Source: an uncultured Flavobacteriaceae bacterium (GTDB lineage: Bacteria > Bacteroidota > Bacteroidia > Flavobacteriales > Flavobacteriaceae). Taken from it: a DNA stretch of 64,000 nucleotides. A program made the position numbers and the translations under genes. Location of the stretch: contig CANMSH010000004.1 in the NCBI GenBank assembly GCA_947500525.1, forward strand, positions 252,783 through 316,782. The letters run 5' to 3'. This document shows positions 1 through 7,688 of the stretch, in pieces; positions within the stretch are counted from its first letter, which is position 1; the number at the start of each line of letters is the position of its first letter. The notes under the pieces were generated by a model. That model was not told the DNA's origin. It did not search any database and was given only the letters and a program-made list of their open reading frames with translations.

Positions 1-549
1 TATGATGATCTAGATTATTATTATCAATATGTTTCAGGTTTTAAAAGTATCCTTAATTTTCAATACGTCACTTCGCGAGATGAAGCATTGCCTGAATTTG
101 TAATAGGTTGGAATGATTTTTTGTATTTTAAAAGAATTGGTAAAAAAGGAAACTTAGCCAACAGATTGCGCTTAGGAATATCATCTAATGATGATTCTCC
201 TTTCGCTCCGTTTTCGGTAGATAATAATTTAAATATTCGTGGTGTTGGAAACACTATTGATAGAGGCACAGGAGTGATTATCTTAAATTCAGAATACCGT
301 CATACTGTATATGAAAAAGACTGGTTTATTTTGCAAACCAACACTTTTGTAGATGCTGGTTCTTGGCGCAATCCTGGTGGTGATTTCGGAGATTTTAGTG
401 ATTCACAAAATGTGCGTATATATCCAGGAGTAGGCTTACGATTTATTAGTAAGAAAATCTATAATGCCACCTTTAGAATTGATTATGGTTTTGGAATTAC
501 TAAAGATGCGACCAACGGATTTGTTTTTGGAATTGGACAGTATTTTTAA
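1..549 (+). CDS. Outer-membrane beta-barrel protein, Omp85/BamA-like C-terminal part (5' end cut by window)
   Basis: The reading frame is open to the window edge, so only the last 182 residues are present. They show alternating polar and aromatic strands typical of a porin-like barrel and end in ...GIGQYF, with the terminal Phe recognised by the barrel-assembly machinery. A segment NIRGV followed by a long strand (residues about 79-100) resembles the (V)RGF-type loop of the Omp85 superfamily (BamA, TamA, surface-antigen D15), and DAGSW fits the following strand. Family placement is an inference from this short piece; another autotransporter-like or lipid-export barrel is possible. It converges on the sterol-desaturase-like gene on the opposite strand. 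Confidence 0.6.
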   Translation, partial: YDDLDYYYQYVSGFKSILNFQYVTSRDEALPEFVIGWNDFLYFKRIGKKGNLANRLRLGISSNDDSPFAPFSVDNNLNIRGVGNTIDRGTGVIILNSEYRHTVYEKDWFILQTNTFVDAGSWRNPGGDFGDFSDSQNVRIYPGVGLRFISKKIYNATFRIDYGFGITKDATNGFVFGIGQYF

Positions 550-573
550 AAAACGAACAAGGCTTCGAAATGC

Positions 574-593
574 AAATTTCTTAGAAGAAATTT
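574..593. terminator. Possible bidirectional hairpin between convergent genes
   Basis: AAATTTCTT and AAGAAATTT form a 9-bp inverted repeat around a 2-base centre, exactly where two convergent genes end. It is AT-only apart from one G/C pair per arm and lacks a clean T-tract, so it would be a weak terminator at best. Confidence 0.3.
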
Positions 594-1470
594 ATTCCTT
601 TCTAAGGGGATACAATTCTTGATTGATAAAACTTTGAGGGAAGTTTTCGTCTCCTTCAAATCCAAGTTCTATATCCCTCCCGTTATATGGAATATAATTT
701 GTTTTAAAAAGATAATCCCATATACTTAATGTAAGCCCAAAATTCACACCATACTTTACGGGGAGTTCTTTGCTATGATGCCAAATATGCATTTTAGGAT
801 TGTTAAATATATAGCGCAATAGACCATAATTCCAACCTAAATTGGCATGATTTAAATGGCCAATAGCAATACTAAAGAAATAGATAATGGCAACATCTTG
901 CGCGTCAAATCCACCAATAATTGCCATGGGTATGTATAACATTGATTTATAAACCACAGGTTCCATCCAATGGTACCTCAGGTGAGCGGCAAACCCCATT
1001 TGTTTTACACTGTGATGCACTTTATGAAAATTCCAAAGAAAATCTACTCTATGTAGTAAACGATGCGTGTTCCATTGTACAAAATCTGAAATAACAAAAA
1101 AGATCAAAAGCCCTAACCACTTTGGTAAATCATCTACATCAAATAATTGAAAGTTTGATACCGACATACCAACCATACTGAGCACATCATTAAAAAATTG
1201 AGCTGCGGTGTTTGATAGTGCTATTAATACAATTAAATTAAGGAGAAAAAAATTAAAGAACATATAGAATGTATCTAACCAAAAATCTTTTCTAAAAATA
1301 GATTGATTTTTCCGCCAAGGGAATAATATTTCTAGTAACCAAACGATTAGTGAAATAGCAATTAAACCATAGAAATAATTGTCCCAATGATTTTGGAATA
1401 ACAGTTCTTGCTTCAAGTAGTTCCAATACCCGGAGTAAGAATTTTTTATAATGTCTAGGTATTTTTCCAT
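592..1470 (-). CDS. Sterol desaturase / fatty acid hydroxylase family membrane protein
   Basis: A 292-residue integral membrane di-iron enzyme of the fatty acid hydroxylase superfamily. The histidine boxes are visible in order: HRLLH (HxxxH), HKVHHS (HxxHH) and HIWHHS (HxxHH), set between hydrophobic segments (early segments around YGLIAISLIVWLLEILF and FFNFFLLNLIVLIAL). Substrate cannot be told from sequence; flavobacterial relatives include carotenoid hydroxylase-like, alkylglycerol monooxygenase-like and uncharacterised enzymes. The start at MEKYL is preferred over an upstream in-frame codon because the longer form would run into the end of the upstream TonB-receptor remnant. No carotenoid genes lie nearby, so a pigment role is not supported by context. 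Confidence 0.8.
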   Translation of the reverse strand: MEKYLDIIKNSYSGYWNYLKQELLFQNHWDNYFYGLIAISLIVWLLEILFPWRKNQSIFRKDFWLDTFYMFFNFFLLNLIVLIALSNTAAQFFNDVLSMVGMSVSNFQLFDVDDLPKWLGLLIFFVISDFVQWNTHRLLHRVDFLWNFHKVHHSVKQMGFAAHLRYHWMEPVVYKSMLYIPMAIIGGFDAQDVAIIYFFSIAIGHLNHANLGWNYGLLRYIFNNPKMHIWHHSKELPVKYGVNFGLTLSIWDYLFKTNYIPYNGRDIELGFEGDENFPQSFINQELYPLRKE

Positions 1471-1493
1471 CTTACAATCAAAGATACAAATTA

Positions 1494-3054
1494 TTAAAAT
1501 TGATACCTCAAGCCTATTTGCGATTTCCAACGAGAATTTTCACTATCTACAACCCAAGGAGTTCTATCGGTTATATTAAACTGATAGGTTGGCTGGTTGT
1601 TTTCGATACCTCTAAAATTCAACAGACTAAAACTTGAATTAACGATATTCGGTACGAAGACCAATCTACCCCAATTTTTATTGATCAGGTTTGGTACATT
1701 GAGTATGTCTAACGATAGACCTATTTTATGTTTTTCGTTGATTCTAATAGTGTATTCAAACTTAGCATCTAATCGATGATTCCATGGGGTTTTAGCGCCG
1801 TTGCGTTCGACAAATTTTCCTCTTCTAGAACGTAAATAATCGTTGTTATTAATGTAATTGTTTAGATTATCCCATTGCTGTTCGGCCGAAATTAGAACAG
1901 CGCCAGTGCTGTTTACAATATCAACTAAATTGATTTCACTTTCATTACTTGGTACAAAAACTAGGTCATTTCTTGACGATCCGTCTCTATTTACATCACC
2001 TTGATTTACAAAGGTAAATGAGCTTCCTGAAGTACCATTATAGAGCATAGATAATAGCAAACTACTTTTGTTAGAGAGATTTATGGTATAGCTATTAGAA
2101 GATACAATCTTATGCCTTAAATCGAAATTAGATAGTGATACGTTGGGATCGTTGGCATTGATGGCTTGATTCCATTCAAAGTTTGCTGCCGGAGAATTAC
2201 GAACGGTACTAGAAATGTCTTTGCTTTTTCCGTAGGTATAGCCGGCATAAAAATTATAATTGTCAGCATATTTTGAAAGACCGAAGGTAAGGTTATAGCG
2301 ATAGCCCTTATTCGTATTAGTTAGAAGAAAAACATTCGTAAAATTTGGATTAATTTTAATGGCGTCTCCCGTTTCTAAAAAGTAAGATCTATTATCGGCT
2401 CCAGTAAAATTCCCAATATTTTCGCGCCTGTTTATTGATTGAAAAAAGATTCCATTAATCACTTTGTTATAAGTGCCTTCAAGAGTGATTTTCATCTTTT
2501 GGGGTAGTTGAATGTCTATGGCCAAATTACTTTTCCATTCTCTAGGGAGGTCAAAGTCGTTATCAATTAAATTTATTTCTGTCAATCCAGGTTGTTGATT
2601 TGACAAATCTTGTAAACTTTCGGTGATTGGCGTTTCCTCAGTTGGTCTAATGTCAATATTGAAATAGTCTGTGCCCGAAATATATTCCGCGTAAGCGAAC
2701 CATAAGTACTTCATCTAATGACTGATTTTCTTCAGATAAGGTGAAATTTTTTACGGTCGTCGCTCCTAAATTGATAGTGACGTTTAATAAACTTTCTTTG
2801 GCATATCCTAAGAAACTAACGTCGATCTTATAATTAATACCGGGAGGGAGATTATTGATGGTATACAACCCGTCAGTTTGTGAGGTACTTCCATATTTAA
2901 AATTTGTCTCAACATCCGTTACAACGATGGTTGCAAATTCAATAGGATTATTTTTGATGTCTACAATTTTACCTTCTAATCTACCAGTAGTCTCTTGCGC
3001 AAAAGAAACTAATGAAAACAAGAGAAATGTAAAGAGATAAATGCTTTTATTCAT
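1494..3054 (-). pseudogene. Oar-like TonB-dependent receptor, disrupted by internal deletion with frame change
   Basis: The 5' part (start MNKSIYL, signal peptide ending ...SFAQ) encodes a carboxypeptidase-regulatory-like N-terminal domain and stops shortly after the NQSLDEV segment that normally leads into the plug. The 3' part, in another frame, resumes at ...AEYISGTDYF and continues as the C-terminal half of an Oar-type barrel, with NRDGSSRNDLVFVP and a terminal GLRYQF. Together they give about 530 residues against roughly 1,000-1,100 for an intact receptor. The plug and the first half of the barrel are missing and the join near 2690-2725 is out of frame. As it stands no TonB-gated transport protein can be made. 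An assembly error is the main alternative. Confidence 0.75.
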
Positions 3055-3115
3055 TATACGTATTTGATACGGCAATATTGGTCTGACCATTATAAAAATA
3101 CTTACAGCGCAGGGC

Positions 3116-3146
3116 AAAAAAAAAGAGATACTCTTAAAGTATCTCT
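3116..3146 (-). terminator. Rho-independent terminator after arsM
   Basis: AGAGATACT and AGTATCTCT (3124-3132 and 3138-3146) form a perfect 9-bp stem with a 5-base loop. Read on the minus strand it is followed by nine T residues. It ends the arsenosugar operon and separates it from the TonB-receptor remnant. Confidence 0.85.
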
Positions 3147-3167
3147 AATTCTCATTTTAGTTAAGAT

Positions 3168-4136
3168 TTAACAGCAACCACCACCATCATAATGGAAGGT
3201 AGATTCTGAGAAATAAATATCATCTCTTCCTAAGGCTTGTAATGCATTAGCGGTCTTATCGCAAATGGCCAAAGGTTGATTTTTTAACAAAGTATGTCCG
3301 GCACCATCATCGAAAAAATCTTCATCACCGTAATAAATAGCTGCTTTTCCTGTAAAAATACATGGGCCATCTTCTGGCATCGGATCTTTAATAGCTGCTA
3401 CTTCTATTGACTCAATATAAATGAGTTCATCGGTAGGGTAGTTTTTAGGATCTAAAATTCTATAAGGTTTTCTTGCTCTAATTTCAATGGTTCCAAAACC
3501 AGCATCTGTTAGTGCTTTTACGTATTCAGCAATAGGTAAACTTCCACTTAGGCAAAGCGCACGTAAACGTTCATCATTGCGCAATGCATCATTCATGGGT
3601 TGTTCGCAAGTTGGATCGCTCATAACCAAACGTCCGTGAGGCTTCAGTACTCGGTACATTTCGGCAATGGCTTTTTTTAAATCATCAGACTTAAAAATAT
3701 TAAATAAGCAGTTTTGAGCGGCTACATCTATCGAATTGTCTTCAACAGGTAAATTCATTGCGTCACCTTTACGGAGATCAACAAATTCACTTTTAAACCA
3801 AGGATTCATTTCTTCAGCTTCCTTAAAATTGGCACGTGAAGCTTCCAACATTTCATCAACAACGTCTAAACCAATTACGCCACCTTTAGAACGATTAAAA
3901 TAAGCGAATTGTAAAAGTTCCATACCTCCTCCAACACCAACATACAACATTTTAGGATTGTTGGTCAAATCGCGCGCATGAACTGTGCTACCGCAACCGT
4001 AGTTCATCTCTTGCATTATTTTAGGTATTTTTAAACCAGGTAATTCCCAAATTGGATTCGTAGTACAGCATAAACCCACATCTGGAGTTAAAGCTGCCTC
4101 TTTATAAACATTATGTGTTGTTTCTAAATAGCTCAT
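3168..4136 (-). CDS. arsM: Arsenosugar biosynthesis arsenite methyltransferase ArsM
   Basis: A 322-residue class I SAM-dependent methyltransferase. Motif I is YVGVGGGMELL (65-75) and motif II GLDVVDEML. Three cysteines line up with the arsenic-binding set of ArsM enzymes: Cys48 in YGCGS, Cys143 in AQNCLF and Cys195 in ALCLSG. Extra cysteines occur at 23-24 and in the C-terminal GGGCC tail. ArsM methylates As(III) to dimethylated forms in the cytoplasm. Here it is the last gene of an operon containing arsS, which needs dimethylarsenic as substrate, so the product is probably an arsenosugar intermediate rather than volatile trimethylarsine. It sits 6 bases after the phosphorylase gene. The metal identity rests on the cysteine set and the arsS context. 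Confidence 0.85.
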   Translation of the reverse strand: MSYLETTHNVYKEAALTPDVGLCCTTNPIWELPGLKIPKIMQEMNYGCGSTVHARDLTNNPKMLYVGVGGGMELLQFAYFNRSKGGVIGLDVVDEMLEASRANFKEAEEMNPWFKSEFVDLRKGDAMNLPVEDNSIDVAAQNCLFNIFKSDDLKKAIAEMYRVLKPHGRLVMSDPTCEQPMNDALRNDERLRALCLSGSLPIAEYVKALTDAGFGTIEIRARKPYRILDPKNYPTDELIYIESIEVAAIKDPMPEDGPCIFTGKAAIYYGDEDFFDDGAGHTLLKNQPLAICDKTANALQALGRDDIYFSESTFHYDGGGCC

Positions 4137-4142
4137 ATATTC

Positions 4143-4958
4143 TTAAATACGTTGTATTAAATCTTTAAATAATAGTATCATTTTAGGTTCAGCTTTTCCT
4201 GCGATAGCTATAATTTCTTCAATATTTACAGGTTGTAAATTTTGAGGATTGCACTCATCAGTCAATACTGAAACTGCAATACATGGTAGATTTAAATGTT
4301 TTGCCACAATAACCTCTGGAACCGTACTCATACCAACTGCATCAGCTTTTAAAATTTGAAGCATTCGATACTCTGCTCTAGTTTCTAATTGCGGCCCTAC
4401 CACACTTGCATAGACGCCTTCTTTCAACTCTATGTCGTGATTTTTGGCGATAACTTTCAATGCTGAATTTAATTTTTTCGAATAGGGTTCCAACATATCG
4501 GCAAATAATTCACCGAAGTTACCAGATCCTTTAAAGGCTAGGGGTGAACTACCTTGTAAATTGATATGATCATCAATAAGCATTAAATCTCCTTTTTTGA
4601 AGTTTAAATTGATGGCCCCAGCTGCGTTTGAAATCAATAAATTTTTGATACCAAGCTGATGCATGACTCTAACACCATAGGTAACTTCCCATAAGTTATA
4701 GCCTTCATATAGGTGAAATCTACCCGACATGACTACAACTTTTTTGCCAGATAAAGTACCGTAAATAAGTTTGCCCGAATGAAATTCTACAGTGGCAGTG
4801 GGAAAATTTGGGATATCTGCATAGGCAAGTTGGGTTTCAATTTCGATTTCATCTACTAATTTGCCAAGACCGGTGCCTAAGATTATACCAACTTCGGGAT
4901 TCAAAAAACCATGAGACTTTAAAAAATCATTGGTTTCTTGTAATTGTTCTTTTTTCAT
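4143..4958 (-). CDS. Purine-nucleoside phosphorylase (trimeric type) in the arsenosugar operon
   Basis: A 271-residue PNP of the PunA/XapA/MTAP-like family. Phosphate-site motifs GTGLG (28-32) and GRFHLYEGY (79-87) are present, as is the MSTVPEVIVA signature (210-219). Base-binding Glu192 (in GPQLET) is kept. The residue matching human PNP Asn243 is Asp234 (SVLTDEC), as in adenine-specific methylthioadenosine phosphorylase. That favours 6-aminopurine nucleosides. In this operon a fitting substrate is 5'-deoxy-5'-dimethylarsinoyl-adenosine, the ArsS product, which would lose adenine to give a ribose-1-phosphate derivative. The start overlaps the glycosyltransferase stop (ATGA), implying translational coupling. 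It could also serve general purine salvage if it is the only PNP in the genome. Confidence 0.85.
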   Translation of the reverse strand: MKKEQLQETNDFLKSHGFLNPEVGIILGTGLGKLVDEIEIETQLAYADIPNFPTATVEFHSGKLIYGTLSGKKVVVMSGRFHLYEGYNLWEVTYGVRVMHQLGIKNLLISNAAGAINLNFKKGDLMLIDDHINLQGSSPLAFKGSGNFGELFADMLEPYSKKLNSALKVIAKNHDIELKEGVYASVVGPQLETRAEYRMLQILKADAVGMSTVPEVIVAKHLNLPCIAVSVLTDECNPQNLQPVNIEEIIAIAGKAEPKMILLFKDLIQRI

Positions 4959-5587
4959 TGATTGACTATTTGTTCGGTCATTTTTTGAATATGCGGATTA
5001 TTCTTATAAAAATCTGACGCGATTAAGTCTTCAAAGGTATCAATATCATTTAAACTTTGGAGTAGTGTGAAACTACAATTATTTGTGGTAAGTTCTTCTA
5101 AGGTAATTTTTAGTAAGTTCGATGTGCTCCATGGCTTATTTTCAAACGGGGCTTTATTCATTTTAAATTGACCAATTAAATAGTAACCTCCGTCATCTGC
5201 AGGCCCAAAAACGGATTCATGATGATCTAATTTTTTAAAACTTTCAAGGATAATTTCTTCTGATATTTCGGGTAAATCGGACCCTATGAGCACAATTTTA
5301 TCATATCCATCTCTAAAACCGTCGAGAAAAGCATTTTTCATACGCTCTCCTAAATCTATGCCTTGTTGAACAGCTTTAAAGGTGTTTGGCCATTTATGAT
5401 CAATGATGGTATCAGAAAAATAAATACGTTTTTCTATGGGCAAATTGGTAGTTACCTTTTCGGTAATTTTAAAAAGTTCTTTATAAATTTCGAAGGCACC
5501 TTGGTTTCCAATAGTACTAGCTAGCCTGGTCTTTACCTTTCCTAGCTTTATATTCTTTACGAAAACAATTAATAATTCTTTACTCAT
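4955..5587 (-). CDS. TIGR04282-type arsenosugar biosynthesis glycosyltransferase (DUF2064)
   Basis: A 210-residue GT-A-like protein of the DUF2064 family. Seen: the N-terminal FVKNIKLGKVKTRLA nucleotide-binding segment, IGSDLPEI as the likely metal/nucleotide DxD-type loop, and FGPADDGGYYLIG, a family hallmark. The TIGR04282 subgroup is named for co-occurrence with ArsS. The expected role is transfer of, or onto, the arsenic-bearing ribose after adenine removal; the donor and acceptor are not known from sequence. The start MSKEL overlaps the rhodanese stop (ATGAGTAA); a GTG 12 bases upstream is an alternative. Overlaps on both sides place it firmly in the operon. Confidence 0.8.
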   Translation of the reverse strand: MSKELLIVFVKNIKLGKVKTRLASTIGNQGAFEIYKELFKITEKVTTNLPIEKRIYFSDTIIDHKWPNTFKAVQQGIDLGERMKNAFLDGFRDGYDKIVLIGSDLPEISEEIILESFKKLDHHESVFGPADDGGYYLIGQFKMNKAPFENKPWSTSNLLKITLEELTTNNCSFTLLQSLNDIDTFEDLIASDFYKNNPHIQKMTEQIVNQ

Positions 5588-6083
5588 AAACTTTCTCACC
5601 TTTTAGTAACCATGCACCCCATTCTTTTGAATACGCATGTACTTTGTTGGTTTCAACACCTCCTTTTTCAAAAACACTGTTTCCATCATTTTTCCATTCA
5701 AAAATACCGCCATATAAGTTGTAGACTTTTAAATATCCTTTGCTTTTTAACTGTTCTGCAATATCTTCAGATCGAACACCGAGTGAACAATATACCACTA
5801 TTTTGGCATCCTTATTGGGTAGTTTTTTAATTGTTTTTCGAATATTAAATTGCTCATATCCAACAAAAATTGCATTTTTTAAATGACTTACTTCATATTC
5901 TTTGCTTTCACGAGCATCGAGTAAAATGACCTCTGATGTTTTCTCTTTTAAACTTTTCACGGTAATATATGGAACACTTTCAGAATTATACTTTTTCAAT
6001 ACTTCTTTCAATGTTTTTTGAGCATGCACGTGAGATGCAATAAGACACGCGAACATAAGTAGATATGGAAACACTTTTTTCAT
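5580..6083 (-). CDS. Exported rhodanese-like sulfurtransferase
   Basis: A single rhodanese domain of 167 residues with a signal peptide (hydrophobic core to about residue 18, cleavage near HAQ, residues 20-22). The active-site loop is YCSLGVRSE with catalytic Cys99, and LLDARESKEY precedes it as in the family. Rhodaneses move sulfane sulfur to thiophilic acceptors; with a periplasmic location the acceptor is unknown. It lies between arsS (11 bases upstream) and the glycosyltransferase (overlapping), so it is co-transcribed with the arsenic genes. A role in thiolating arsenicals or in detoxification at the envelope is a guess. Confidence 0.8.
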   Translation of the reverse strand: MKKVFPYLLMFACLIASHVHAQKTLKEVLKKYNSESVPYITVKSLKEKTSEVILLDARESKEYEVSHLKNAIFVGYEQFNIRKTIKKLPNKDAKIVVYCSLGVRSEDIAEQLKSKGYLKVYNLYGGIFEWKNDGNSVFEKGGVETNKVHAYSKEWGAWLLKGEKVYE

Positions 6084-6094
6084 CAATAGGTACC

Positions 6095-7150
6095 TTAAGC
6101 AACAACACCTTGGCAGCTACTTCCGGCACCAGCCGTGCAGCCGTAGCAATGTTGATTGATTATAATATTTCGGTTTTGCAAAATGTCTTCGTTATATTTT
6201 GAAATGTGCTTTATTTTACTGTTCACTTTGAGATTTAGCATTTGATTAAAATCACAATCATATAGCCATCCATCCCAACTCACTGAAATAGTATTGGTGC
6301 ACATAACGTTTTGAACCGCAGCCGGATTATAAGCCTCAACCAATGCAAACATATAATCTTCATAATTTTCTGATGCGATTAAATAATCTAAAAATCTACT
6401 TATAGGTAGATTTGTGATCGCAAATAGGCTATTAAATTCAATGTTAAAATCATCGCTGAGAGCCTTTTTAAAATCTTGTTCTAAAGCCATTTGATCTCCG
6501 GGTAAATAGGCACCTGAAGGATTGTATACTAGATCTAATTTTAGCGTACTATCTGGCATGCCATAACCTACAGCATTCAATTCTTGAAGCGCCTTTATCG
6601 ATTTATCAAAAACACCATTTCCCCGTTGTTTATCGGTTTTTCCTCTTGTCCAATGTGGCATAGATGATACTACATGCACATTGTATTTTTTGAAAAACTC
6701 GGGAAGGTCATAATATTTCTTATTCGCTCTAATAATGGTTAGATTAGAACGTACAATAAAATCTTTTATGCCAGCTTTAGACGCTTCTTCAACAAACCAT
6801 CTGAAATTGGGATTCATCTCTGGTGCTCCACCGGTAAGATCTAGGGTATGTGCTCCTGTTTTTTGAATAACTTCCAAACACTGTTTCATGGTCTCTTTGG
6901 TCATGATTTCTTTACGGTCGGGACCAGCATCAACATGACAATGCGCACAAACTTGGTTACACATATAACCAAGATTTATTTGTAAAATTTCTAATTTCTT
7001 AGGACGTAAAGGAAATTGATTTGTTTCTTTTATCTTGTTTGCGAATGTTGGTAATTCACCGTTAGCAAAAATTCCGTTTGATAAAATCTCAAGCTGACAC
7101 TCGGTTTTTGCTAAATCATTATTTCTCGCTAAAAGAGATTTTTTTGACAT
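6095..7150 (-). CDS. arsS: Arsenosugar biosynthesis radical SAM protein ArsS
   Basis: A 351-residue radical SAM enzyme with the cluster motif CNQVCAHC (Cys64, Cys68, Cys71) and, next to it, HVDAGPDRKEIM, the signature of the radical SAM/Cys-rich ArsS group. The C-terminal Cys-rich domain has Cys284, Cys299, Cys335, Cys338 and Cys346 (HCYGC...SSCQG), likely holding an auxiliary iron-sulfur cluster. ArsS joins the 5'-deoxyadenosyl group of SAM to dimethylated arsenic, giving 5'-deoxy-5'-dimethylarsinoyl-adenosine, the precursor of arsenosugars. The presence of arsM four genes downstream in the same transcript supports this role. It is 58 bases downstream of the AhpD-like gene. Confidence 0.88.
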   Translation of the reverse strand: MSKKSLLARNNDLAKTECQLEILSNGIFANGELPTFANKIKETNQFPLRPKKLEILQINLGYMCNQVCAHCHVDAGPDRKEIMTKETMKQCLEVIQKTGAHTLDLTGGAPEMNPNFRWFVEEASKAGIKDFIVRSNLTIIRANKKYYDLPEFFKKYNVHVVSSMPHWTRGKTDKQRGNGVFDKSIKALQELNAVGYGMPDSTLKLDLVYNPSGAYLPGDQMALEQDFKKALSDDFNIEFNSLFAITNLPISRFLDYLIASENYEDYMFALVEAYNPAAVQNVMCTNTISVSWDGWLYDCDFNQMLNLKVNSKIKHISKYNEDILQNRNIIINQHCYGCTAGAGSSCQGVVA

Positions 7151-7208
7151 ATTTTTTTCTTTGAAATTCCGATTAATCGGAAAAAACTACATAAAAAATA
7201 TAGTTAAT

Positions 7209-7544
7209 CTACATTTCTAATTTATTCACTTTTTTCATCATTTGAACACCATGTACCAAGGTAGCACCGCTTTTAATGGCGGCTCCAACGTGCACAGCTT
7301 CCATCATTTCTTCTTTAGTGATACCTCGTTGCAAACCATCTTTGGTATAGGCGTCAATACAATAAGGGCATTGTTCAGTATGCGATACAGCCAATGCAAT
7401 TAAAGATTTTTCTCTTGGAGTAAGCGCACCCTCTTCAAAGACTTTACCATAATATTCAAAAAAAGAATCTCCTAATTCTTTGTTCCAATCAGTAATATTT
7501 CCAAACTTTCGTAAATCAGCTGGATCGTAATATGTTTTTGACAT
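7209..7544 (-). CDS. Arsenosugar biosynthesis-associated peroxidase-like protein (AhpD/CMD fold)
   Basis: A 111-residue carboxymuconolactone-decarboxylase/AhpD-fold protein. The redox motif EQCPYCIDAYT carries Cys59 and Cys62 (CxxC), and the helix GALTPREKSLIALAV is typical of the fold. It forms the first gene of the arsenic operon. AhpD-like proteins act as thiol-dependent peroxidase reductants; here reduction of pentavalent methylarsenicals or protection of the oxygen-sensitive ArsS cluster are both possible, and neither is shown by the sequence. The name follows the known subgroup that co-occurs with arsS. Confidence 0.82.
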   Translation of the reverse strand: MSKTYYDPADLRKFGNITDWNKELGDSFFEYYGKVFEEGALTPREKSLIALAVSHTEQCPYCIDAYTKDGLQRGITKEEMMEAVHVGAAIKSGATLVHGVQMMKKVNKLEM

Positions 7545-7561
7545 TGCTCTTCGTATTATTT

Positions 7562-7595
7562 ATCGATCGATTATCTATTAGTACGTTAAAAGTAC
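7562..7595. promoter_or_regulatory. Short palindromes upstream of the arsenosugar operon
   Basis: ATCGATCGAT (7562-7571) is a perfect 10-bp palindrome, and GTAC-N7-GTAC (7581-7595) lies 9 bases further upstream of the first gene. They are placed where an operator would lie, but no regulator gene is linked and short palindromes arise by chance. Confidence 0.2.
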
Positions 7596-7668
7596 CAAAG
7601 TTTACGGCAATGTACTGAAAATTATAACGCTAATATTTAAGATGTAAATTAGAAATGGAGAAAAGAAT

Positions 7669-7686
7669 AAAAGCGAATAGCTTTTT
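7669..7686 (-). terminator. Weak terminator after rnz
   Basis: AAAAGC-GAATA-GCTTTT gives a 6-bp stem just beyond the ribonuclease Z stop codon; on the minus strand it is followed by an AT-rich stretch rather than a clean T-tract. Confidence 0.35.
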
Positions 7687-7688
7687 AT

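Noticed and set aside
1494..3117. Two separate genes (a short carboxypeptidase-regulatory-like protein and a barrel protein)
   Set aside because: The first ends where a TonB plug should begin and the second has no signal peptide and starts within a barrel, so they are two remnants of one receptor.
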